Assembly (NCBI GenBank): GCA_023078555.1
Contig: CM041196.1
Location: 3,038,001 to 3,102,000, forward strand
Direction: 5' to 3'
From: Ulva prolifera
Lineage: Eukaryota > Chlorophyta > Ulvophyceae > Ulvales > Ulvaceae
DNA: 64,000 bases
Shown here: piece after piece, positions 36,601 to 46,864 of the stretch
Position numbering within the stretch: position 1 is the stretch's first letter
Layout: each line of letters opens with the position of its first letter
The notes under the pieces: model-generated
Databases searched by the model: none
The model's input: only the letters and a program-made list of their open reading frames with translations
What the model was told of the DNA's origin: nothing
Position numbers and translations under genes: made by a program

Positions 36601-39600
36601 CAGCACAGTGTGCAGTCGAATCAGCATTGCAGCTGGGTCAGAGAAACCGCGTCAGTCAGCTCAAGTGCTGTGGCAGAAGGCTCGCCTGGCCGAGCAGGTC
36701 CGGCAGCGAGTCCGGGGCCCGAAAGTTTTTATGGGCGCGGCGATGGAAGGGTCACCACACGGCATCCACCGTGCGATCGTGCCCAAGTTTGTGCCGCCTT
36801 CAGTGAGTGTGGCCGCGGCACACAGCCAGCGTGCTGTGCGGCCGCTGGACCGCCTTCCAGACTTCATCGGCGCTGCGGCATTGGCGGTGCCGCGAGCTGA
36901 CGTGAGTGCACAAGGCACGCAGCGTCCTGACCGCCCAGTGGTGCAGGAGGTGAGGCCACGCCGCGCTTCTATAGACGCGCGGCTGCAGAACGTCCAGCGG
37001 GAAGTCTCAGATTACAAAAAGCTCCTCGAGCAGGCGGAGTTTGGCCGGAATGCTCTGGAAGTGGTGGTGCATCAGCGCTCCCCACACAGCCCGGCAGGCG
37101 GGGACAGCGACCGAGGGGATGTGGGAGGCCGGGGCGACGACTCGCGTCGTCACGGCAGCGACGTGCCGGAGCTTGCTGGCAAGTCTTTCAACCTGTTCCC
37201 TGCGGGCATGTGGCTGAGGCGGCGAGTCTATGGCATAGTGTCGCACCAGCAGTTTGACAACTTCATTCTGCTGTGCATCTTCCTGTCGTGCTGCGCGATG
37301 GTGTACGAGCACCCGCAGCTGGAGCCAGGCGCCCTGGACACGCGCATCCTGAGTTGGCTGGACATCGTGCTGACCGCGATCTTTGGCGCGGAGTGCCTGC
37401 TGAAGATGTTTGCGTACTGCGTTAGGCGGTACCTCAAGGAGCACTCAAATAAGGTGTGCAACAGCTGCTGTCGGTTGTGGTTAGTTGTCGCTGAGGCGGC
37501 GTGGGTCCCCCGACAGAGACAGCAGATGTGTCGACATCAAGTCACCACCTTGTTGCAGCGGGGTTGCCACAGGAGTGTTCAATGCCTCAGATGCGATTCC
37601 AGGCGGCGCCTTTGTGTCTGTGATTGTGGGTGATGGTCTCCGTGTGCCAGCCATGTGTGCCTCAGGTATGTGTGCTTGCCTTGATGTGGAGCAACAAACT
37701 GCCATGTTCAGTGCTTCACAGACACAACAGTTGTGACCTTAGAGACTTGTTGCTTTCTGACTTGGCGATTCAAGTCTGTTCCAGTGACATGAGGCCTATA
37801 TGTGAGGCAGCCTTGCTGGAAGGCAATGGTCTGACATGCGCGATCGCATGCAGTTGGACTGCTTCATCGTCTGCACATCTGTGCTGCTCATTGCCGCAGA
37901 GAGTGGTGCAGAAGGCCTCCAAGCCATCAAGGCATTCCGTGTTCTGCGTGCTCTGAAGCCACTCCGCACACTGACACACAGCGCTGGCATGCTCCTGGTG
38001 CTCAAGTCTGTCACGCTCTCCGTGGCTGCCATGGCAAACGTGTCCCTGCTGATGCTGCTCGTTTTCATCATCTTTGGAGTCATGGGCATGCAGCTGTTCT
38101 CTGGACTCTTGTACAGGTGAGGCTTTCACACTGCACGAGCAACACCTGATCGGTGAAGCCAAGTGTACAAAGCTTGCCTCATGGTTGAATGGGTGATTTG
38201 CACCATGTCCGCTCGAAGCAGAGTCACGAATGTGAGCACCTGTATGCCAAACTCCACTGCATACTGTTGTGCGCCTGTAACAAAGCTAGATTGCCTGCAG
38301 CTGCAGCGACGGGAGTATGGTTTCCAAGCAAGAATGCACAGGTACCTTCGTGGATGACGCAGGCACCATCCAGGAGCGCAGCTGGACGAATTATCCGCTC
38401 AACTTTGACAACTTTGGCAGTGCATTCCTGGCGATGTTTGTCACCGTCAGCCTAGATGGGTACTCGGGGCTGCTGATTCAAGCTGTGTCTGCTCCGAGCA
38501 CCAAAGACCAAGCCCCCAAGGTTTGCAGCTATTGAAATTTTGTGAGCAGCCTGTGGTGATTGCGACTGCATTTGATCATTTGGTACGGGATTTGTCGCCG
38601 ATTTCCCTGTTCCTGGGGTTTTTTGTGTTGATGCCTCGGAAGTGGTCTCACCAACGTCTGCCAGTCCTGACTACCTGCCACAGTTCCGCTGGCATCCGCA
38701 CTGGGCCACATATTGTCTACTGCTCCACATGAAGTGTCCCAAATCACATGATCATTCAGTACTGTTGTGTTGTTGCAAATTGAGCCTTCAGCGCCCCTGC
38801 AGCCCAGCTCCCCTCTTCTACGATGAGTACGCCTCGCCTGAGAGCACCCGGTCGTCTGTTCTGACAAGAGCTTGTGCTGAGCATCAGCGCTGGCGACATC
38901 ACACTACTGTCTAGAGACCCACTAGTGCTGCATCTGGGCATGGCAAGCCCCTGTGGTGCAATGCACGAAGCCCATGTACTCTGATTATCTACCGTGTTCC
39001 AAATTGACTTGACGAGTCTTTCACCTGTGTGTTGATGTAGTTTATGCACAGTCCCCTTGCGGCGCTGTACCTCCTCACATTCATCACCGTCTGCGCCTTC
39101 TGCCTCCTCAACCTCTACGTCGGGGTCGTCTTCTTCCAGTTCTCCCGCATCCGCCTGCTCGCGCAGACGGGCGCCGTTTTCATGAGCGACCGGCAGCAGC
39201 AGTGGGTCGAGATGGCCAAGATGACGTTCCGGGCACGCCCACGGGAGATACCTCCGGTGCAGACCGTGCCGGTGCGGCAGTGGGCGCGCCGCCTGTCGAT
39301 GAGCAAACGCTTTGAGATTGCGGTGCTGTCGGTCGTCGTTGCGAATGTTATCGTCATGGCCCTCAACACGTACGGCCAGAGCCGCGCAAAGACGACCGTG
39401 TTTGAGCGCATCAACCTGGTGTGCTCCCTCGCCGTCCACACGGCCTCCTGTGCAACTTGCGTTGAAGCAGAGTGTGCCTGGGGTCCCGCGCTCGTGGTAC
39501 ACTGGGGACATGCACCCTGGCAGCAATTGATCGTGGTAGTCATTGATCTACACGCATATGGACCCGGACCTTGTCTCTGGCCATGCATGCGGCTGTTTAA

Positions 39601-42314
39601 ATCACGAGGCGGCTTCGCCTCTCAGCCTGTGTCCAGTGATTTGTGGTTCCTGTCTCAGAGCAGAACCATGTGGAGCGGAGTACTGAACACATGGTGGCAG
39701 CCACGGCCCTCGGCGCTTGTTGACGACGTGCATACTTTGCGAGGGTCCTCGGATGGACTAGCAGGTGTTGGCGCACACTATGGACGTGGTATCGTGCAGG
39801 TATTTTCGTTGGTGTTCATAGCGGAGGCTGGCATCAAGATCCTGGGCTTTGGGTGGCGCTTCTACATCCGCAGCGGCTGGAACAAGTTTGACTTTGTGCT
39901 CGTGGTGGCCTCGGTGATTGACTTTGTCATGGCCGCCGTCGGCTCGAGCGTCGGCGGCTCCATCTTCAACATCCTGCGGTCGCAGAAGCTGCTGCGGGTG
40001 ACCCGCATCACCCGCATGCTGAAGCTCATCAAGTCCTTCAAGTCCCTGCAGAGCCTCTTCGTGACGCTGTGGGTGTCACTGCCGGCGTTCTGGAACGTCG
40101 GGGCGCTGCTGCTGCTCATCATGTTTGTGTATTCGTACCTGGGCGTGCAGCTGCTTGGAGGCCTGTGCTATGGAGACGCGATCAACGAGCATGCGAATTT
40201 CGACCGCTTCTGGATGGCGATGCTCACCCTGTTCCGGTCTGCTTCTTTTAACGCCCCCCCTCCCCGCCGCCCCTTCATCAAAGTGCCTGCAGAATGAACT
40301 GCATCTGCACTTGGATGTACAGCTGTGCGAACGTCGGTGGGGCCCTCTGCTGGTGGGGGCGGATCACGGGGGGACCTGAGAGGCCATGCCTCCGGCTGCT
40401 GGGCATGTTGGACATGTGGTGCCGCGTCAAGCAGTGGTGCATGACTGTGCTGCCGATAGCCTCTCAGGAGCATGACGCACTCGCTGTTCTAGCGTGTCGG
40501 TTTTTAAGGCATGGACACTCGTCAGGCACATGGCCAGATTGTATTCGCCGGCCTATTCGAAACACAGTCGGAACCTGGAGCGAACACAAGGACGACAGAT
40601 CTGGGACATTACCCTCATGACTGCAGGGTGGCAACGAATGATGAGTGGCTGGGTCTGATGCTGGACGCAATGGATCGGAGTGGTTGCGAAGAGGGTAAAG
40701 CTGGCAACTGTGGAACATGGGCGGCTGCCCCATACTTTGTTAGCTACATCATTGCGGTCTCAATCATAATGTTGAATCTGTTCACGGCAGTCATCATTGA
40801 AAACTTCGAAAAGCAGCAGCAGTCGGAGAACTGGGTGCTGCAACCTGGAGTTCTGGAAGATCTGGCAGAAGTCTGGGCTGAGTTTGATGACGGTGTGCTG
40901 AGCTCCTCTGCTGTACATCAACCTGACGATGCAGTGCTGGTTCAGCCCTTCGCAATGCGACCTTGAGCTCCAGCGAGCAAGCAATCTGCAGTCCTTGGAG
41001 CAATAGGTACAATCGTATGTTGCTCTGATGAGCCTCGGGCTCCAATCTGTTTGGTGCCATCAGAGCTCTCTGCCGAGCTCAACTAATGGCGCACTCCAGG
41101 CATAATTATTCTTGGTGGCCGGCGTGTTCCAGGATGTCAGCTGGGCCACTCCATGATTGGTGAAGAATGGATTAGAAAAGTGTCATGCATGAATTTAACT
41201 TGGACACGTTCACAAATTTTGCTCTGTGGATGCACAAGTCATGGCCACTCCCTTGTGACCCCGCTCCAGACAAAACCCCCACTTCCCCCCCCTCCCCCAC
41301 TGAGGTCGTCATTTATTGGCCTGCAGGCTCTGGAACGATCGACAATGAGGTCTTCGAAACGTTCCTCAAGAGACTCGGGCCTCCTCTTGGGCTACGAGCC
41401 CATGCCACCAACGCGGAAGTCTTCAAACTGGCAGCGCAGCTACAGGTTCCGCTGGTGAACGGCCGCCTGCCGTTCACCCGGACAACATACGAGCTGGTGC
41501 GCGTGCACATGGGGCAGGACCTGCCCCTCGGGGACATCCGAGAGCAGCTTCACGCCCTCATAGACCGCCACTGTGGAGTCCAGGTGTGTGCTTCCACACC
41601 GCAACACCGCCGCGGCCCTCTGCTGCGCTGTGCTGTGAGAAGCGCCCTCTTGTGGAGGGGTACTCTGGCGCAGACGGTGTGTGGGTTCTAGTGAACATGT
41701 TCAAGTTTCTCCCTCGCAGCACGCTACCGTGGCACTGAGGCGGTGCTGGCATGCAGGCGTCAGCAGAGACTGCGTCGATGACGGCGAGCCACTCGCTGAC
41801 AGTCCTACGCCTGCAGCAGCGGTGGAGGCTGTGCGTACGCGTCGCGGCGGTGCAGCGGCGGAAGGCCTTCATCTCGGCGCACAGCGCCGCAGCGTGCCCG
41901 ACGTACACCGCGCTCCTCTCGCAGCGCCTGCAACTCGCCCGCGAGGTCTGCGACATCGCGCGAGCCCCGCAGACGAAGGTGCAGCTGCGGAGTACGACCG
42001 CCGGCAGCCCGCTTAACGGCGCGCGGTTTGTGTTTGGGTTTGAGGTCGACGGCATGCTGCCTAGTGATGCGAGCAGAGCCGCCGGCTTGCAGTCGGGGCA
42101 GCGGTTGCAGGTCGCTGCGTGGCTCGCTCGGGCAGCGGGGCTCGGGCAGCCGCCACAAGGCCACATGCATGGTGGGCACGCGGCAGCGGCACCCACGCCT
42201 GGGTCTTTGAACATGCTGATGTCAGAGAGCATCAAGCGGTTCGCGTGGGGAGGCCCGGCGACGCCTTCCCGGGAAGAGCGCCTGAGGGAGGATGCTGAGC
42301 ACGAGGATGCGTGA
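30642..42314 (+). CDS. Four-domain voltage-gated Ca2+/cation channel alpha subunit (about 2,000 aa; N-terminus incomplete)
   Basis: Exons: probable N-terminal 30642-30811; 31253-32155 (all of domain I); 32644-32818; 33529-33927; 34430-34594; 34947-35270; 35568-35772; 35979-37453; 37854-38116; 38307-38520; 39041-39418; 39800-40236; 40627-40892; 41327-41583; 41757-42314. Phases agree except one unresolved I-II linker junction near 32818-33529. Every domain has six helices and an S4: DI LRALRAVRALRPLRTITR, DII IRVLKSLRVMRVLKLFK, DIII IKAFRVLRALKPLR, DIV LLRVTRITRMLKLIKSFK. Pore sequences are FQCTTISGWSYV, FQVLTLEDWEII, FVTVSLDGYSGL and FRVATNDEWLGL, giving filter residues S-E-D-D. The C-terminus has a degenerate EF-hand (EVWAEFDDGSGTIDNEVF), a pre-IQ PPLGL segment and an IQ-like LRLQQRWRLCVRVAAVQRRK. 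The II-III linker is about 490 codons, serine/arginine-rich. It is predicted to be a plasma- or ciliary-membrane channel carrying Ca2+ or mixed cations. Confidence 0.9.
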
Positions 42315-42837
42315 CGCCGCTGCGGAGGGTTCGGCACATGGGTGGTTCACGTGTGCTACCAGTGGCCACAGGTCACATGGGGCCAGCTATAGTGCCGCCC
42401 TTTTGGATCATGCTTCATGGGTGAAGCCTCAAGCTCGAAGAATAGAGAGTGTCAATTGTTTAGTATATGGGAACCCACGAGCCAGTTGCAGGTGTGGTAG
42501 AAAGAAGTGATAGCTGGCATGTATGATGCGTTGGATATGCACATGCAGTCTGGGTATCATGGGGATGACACAGCATGTGCACATGTGTTGCATGATCAGT
42601 TTTGATTAGGCAGGTTGCAATTGCGCTGCGGGCTTTGCATATGACCACAGTGCAGCACCATCACATCAATCCTGCCCCCAGACGTATAAGTGTATCGAAT
42701 CAGCATCACCACTGTGGTGCAGCCGCCCAATGCACTCGCGCAAGCGCACCTCAATGCGGCCCTCACGCATGCACGCACCAACTCCTACCTGCGCCACATG
42801 CACACACGCATTCCCCACTCGCCCCTGAGGCGATAAA
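42315..42837. other. 3' flank of the channel gene
   Basis: No gene recognised. The region probably holds the channel 3' UTR. A chlorophyte-style TGTAA polyadenylation signal was not clearly seen; repeated GCACATGTG/TGCACATG motifs occur at 42538-42590. Confidence 0.4.
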
Positions 42838-44236
42838 GAGGACGCCCTCGCGCGGCGCCACCCCTCGCCTGCGCCTGACATTAGCAAAGCAGTACGGCTC
42901 AGCTCTGGCAGCCCCATCTCCACACCGTTGCACACTGCCCCAGGCCAGCGCTGCCGCACATGAAACTTCAGCCGAGGCTCTCCCTAGCAGAACACACCGA
43001 CCCCACACAGATCAGCCGCCAGCGCCACCGCAGACCGGGCAGAGTCCGAATCCAAGTGGCGGACACTGATGAAAGCAGGCGGATGGTAATGGGCGGCCCG
43101 CCACTAAGACCAAACGGCCAACAGGCGGCAGCAGGTCCTCGCGCTTCTCTTTACCTGTCAAATTGATCTTTGCTCATGGCATGCAGTAGCGGGGAAGCAG
43201 CACGCACTTCAGATTGGCGGGTGGCTGCACAGTAGAGCGCCGTGGAGAGATTCCAGAGTTGATGAAGAGCCGCGCGGAGGACGCGACAGACCACCACCAC
43301 CAGCGCTCCTCACGGTGGCCTGAGCGAGTCTGTAAGCGGCCCGCAGCAGGAAGGTGGGGCCCATACGGGGCGAGTATAAGATGACCCTGCAGCCACGTCA
43401 GCAGGCCAGTCAGAGCTGCAAAATTCCAACGCGGCAGAGCCAAGCCGCCCGTATGGCTCATGGGACAGTGAGGCCGATGTGGAGGCTCCTGCGCCAGCGC
43501 GTCCGTGCTTGTTGCGCGTGCTCCGGGCAGCAGCCTCTGCCGCTGCCACATACAGCTATGCATGGGCTTTGGAGACGAACAGCCGGTAAGTTGTACACAT
43601 GTCACCCATCACCGGCACGCCGAGACATCAAGAAATGCGAGGAGGTTCCCGCACTGCTCGAGCGTCCCCGCGGGGATAGGGGGAGAGCCGCGGCCGCGGC
43701 CGCGGACAGGGCGCTCATGGGAGCTGCGTCGGGGCCAACTGCTACGGCTGCCGATGCGCACCTCGGAGCTCCTGAGGGCCACAGGGAGACGTGTCCAGCC
43801 GGGCGCTGGGGTCCGCTCGTCTGGGATGCGCTGGCGGCGTCCACCAGGGCATGGCCCCGGCCGCAGGGCGTGGGGACACCGGAACGTCTCCAGAAAATGC
43901 GAAAATGGCCGCGTGCATGAGGGGGAGAGGGCGCCTTGTTGCCATGACAGAGAGATTTAACTCTCTGTCCACGTGTACATGTGTGACTGCGGGGTAGGTG
44001 TGGCCGAGGCGCGCTCGGCGCTCAGCGTCGTGCGGGGGCGCGGGCTGCTCAGCTGCTTTTGATGCATGGAGGCGCGGCGTCCGTGGTGGAGTGCGTATAC
44101 TATAGTGGGGTAGGCCTGGGGATGGTGCCCTGGGCGACAAGTTAAAGTTGGCGGCCGGGCATGCATCCGGCGGCTCCAGCTGTGCCAGGGGCTGCAGGAG
44201 CAGCTGCGCCGCGGCATGCATGTGCACAACATTCAT
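42838..44236 (-). CDS. Possible minus-strand gene of unknown function (weak)
   Basis: Several minus-strand frames with coding-like composition: from 44236 MNVVHMHAAAQLLLQPLAQL; an Ala/Ser/Pro-rich stretch at about 43840-43640; a stretch with FAALTGLLTWLQGHLILAPY at 43440-43340 continuing to RLFINSGISPRRSTVQPPAN and a GTGCGT donor near 43205; and a piece at about 42950-42838. I could not fix exon borders or phases and recognise no family. The composition could simply reflect GC-rich DNA. Confidence 0.2.
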
Positions 44237-44299
44237 AGCGCTAGTGACGACAGCCTGCTGATCACGACACGCTGTTGAGAATTGGTATATCGATGTTAC

Positions 44300-44399
44300 A
44301 CGGGGAGAGGGAGAGGGAGAGAGAGGGAGAGGGAGCTCCTAGGGAGGAAGAGAGGGAGGGGGAGACAGAGGGAGAGGGAGAGAGGGAGAGAGAGGGAGT
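44300..44399. repeat. GA-rich microsatellite
   Basis: Imperfect (GAGAGG)n/(GGGAGA)n purine tract of about 100 bp on the plus strand. It lies 60 bp upstream of the putative minus-strand gene start at 44236, where it would read as a CT-rich promoter tract, but that link is speculative. Confidence 0.95.
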
Positions 44400-46864
44400 A
44401 TTTTTTATATATGTTCTGCACACCAGGTCTACTGCCTGACTTGTGCTGTGCTCCGTAGCATACATGTCACACAATGTTTCTAGAGTCCTCTAGAGTATCC
44501 AGGGCCTGGATTCCAGGCCTACCTGGCCCCAACTGGATACTTCTGGTACACTCCAGCACCATACGTAATCAGAAGCTTCTAGATGCTGACTCACATTCAA
44601 CACACGCTAATACGAGGGACCCTGGGTACCGATGTGCCTTAACTGCGAAACTGATCAATATCAGTTCCTTGTACCTGAACCCGCCCATCTGTGCACAGCT
44701 GTGAGCGAGATTCGCGCGGCCACACGCAGTGTCGACAGTATCTCGACTCGACACGTGCACCGCGTTCTCTTGGCCCGAAGCCGCGTCCACACCAGTTATG
44801 ATGCAGCGAGCATGTTCGAGGCCTCCAGCAACACAACTGTTCTGTGCCTGGTATTCGTTTATAAACGATTCATCGCGAGAGCACGCCGCGCTACACCGTA
44901 CGAGGATCTGCAACCAGTTACAGCCGGCGCGCGACAGCGGCTGCGTGCCACGTCTGGGAAAGGGGCCTGACTCGACGAGACACGAGCTCACAAAGCCGCA
45001 TTCGCGCAAGTTGAAAGCTCGGCGTTGTTAGCTGCGCCGAGGATCAGGACACGGCGAATCCCAGCCGGCCGTGGCGACACGATTTAACCGCTACCTTGTT
45101 CCTGGGTTGCGCGCGGATCAGCTTCAGCGTGTGTGTCCAGTTTCAACACCTTCGAGGCTCGCATGAAAGCATGCGCAGCGTGTAGCGCTGCGAGCAGCCT
45201 GAGTGCGCCAATTAATCTAAAGGCACAGCGCGCGATGACACGGACACGTCGAATGCTGCATACCGTTGCCTCACGCCCTGGAGCATCATCGGCCACAATG
45301 CATCTCTTGCCGCGTTCCGTGCGCCCCTGCGCAGCGCCTGCTTCGTCCGGCTCCAGTTGCAGTGTACGGCCGATCAGGCAAGTAAGTTACAGAACATTTA
45401 ACGGGTGCAGACATAGACAACACAGACATCTCTTCCGAATCAGCGTTCAGACAATTGTGGATCCGGATTCGAATGTCCTGCACTGCGGCCGCAGCAACGT
45501 TCATGGAATCCGGAAATCTGGATCCAGGATCACTGAGAGTCCCCTGGGCTGATTGTGACTTCATCGATGTGTTCAGCGGCTATAGCTATCTAGAACACAG
45601 TCTGTCGATCGCGAGAGGCGAACGTGTGGCAGTCCAGTGATATGACCGCGGTCGACCGCGGCCGCCTCTGTGCAGGAGAGGTTCTGGCTTGCGAATGTAT
45701 GTACTAACTGAGGTAGAAAGTTTACTGGTTGATGCTGTATTACATGAATGTATGGACATACGCGAATTTGCTGCATGCACGTCTTGCTATGCCTGGTCAG
45801 GGTCGTGACAGGCCAGGGGTGTCGCTTTGCCACTGCGAATTTCGGAAGCGCGCGCGGAACAACGACGTGAAGTACGTAATGGTGGCCGCGATCGCATGCC
45901 GCGGCATGTCAATTCCAGATGAAGGGCTGCCATGCAAACATGGCAGCTGCTCCGTTCATAGATATCCTGGATTGATGTCGTTTCGTGGCCGAGACTGCAC
46001 TACAAAGCATCGGGCTGTGCTGCATAGTCTGGGCTTTGGTTCCGACGGGCACCAGCTATGCATGTTTGTCATAGCGTCGCCAACACCTGGACGAAGTTCA
46101 CGTAAGCTGTGCTACGCTACGCTATTCATACCTGCATGCATGCATGTGCAAGAGTCAGCTCCTGGCCACCGAAGGATGCACGCGCAGCCGCTCGCTCGCT
46201 GCTTCTCGATTGATCCCGTTGATGATGGGTCATCAGTCTACGATCATCAGCTTTGTATGTGGTCGCTTATCCTGGTTTCTTTCAGGACAATGAAGCCCAT
46301 TTGACCCCCAAGTGAGTACTGTGCAAGCAAGCCGGGAAAGATGTGTTCGAGGCTTCGCATGGAGCTCAGGAAACGCATGACGCACATATGCATGGGTGGA
46401 CAGTGATCAACATTTTCTTGCGCGAACTGCGCGATTCAAACGTTGTGTGCAAGGACTGAGTGGTTGATAGCTTGCTTTTGCACCAAAGCTCCATCTTGTG
46501 GGCGGCTGGAAATCGTGTCACATGCGTCTCCAACGTGACTTATCCGTGGAGAAAAGAGCTGTCGGATCTTCACTGTTCGCTGTTTACTGCCTTGTAGTTT
46601 GAAGGAGCAGCCACGTACGCTAACTGTGGAGCTTAGGCGGTTCGTGGCACGCTTGGACGTCGTCATCGGGGCCACCTAGGCCTTGTCCGTGCCGGTCCAA
46701 CTATCGAATGGTACAGCAGCAGTGCAGCAGCTCTCTGCATGTCGTATCAACGTTCAGCTTAGAGTTGCTGCTCGTGAGGTTCGGGGAAGCCAATTTTGAC
46801 CCAGCACAAGCATCTCCACTTCGACAGTCATAGGCATCCAGCAGCTGCATCGACCGGGAGCAAC
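44400..46864. other. Intergenic region with tRNA-like and palindromic fragments
   Basis: No gene recognised. It contains a reversed tRNA-like module (minus strand GGTCATATCACTGGACTGCC, 45650-45628), a GGATCC/CCGGATTC-rich palindromic patch at 45459-45530, and CTAGAGTATCCAGGGCCTGG at 44490-44510, which matches AGAGTGTCCAGGCCCTGG at 16263-16280. Confidence 0.4.

Noticed and set aside
36020-37200. Separate gene in the channel II-III linker
   Set aside because: The exon is in phase with domain II exons upstream and runs without a break into domain III S1.
39419-39799. Continuous reading through the domain IV S1-S2 segment
   Set aside because: The open frame there is an intron; splicing 39418 to 39800 restores FERINLVFSLVFIAEAGIKI, a normal S1-S2.
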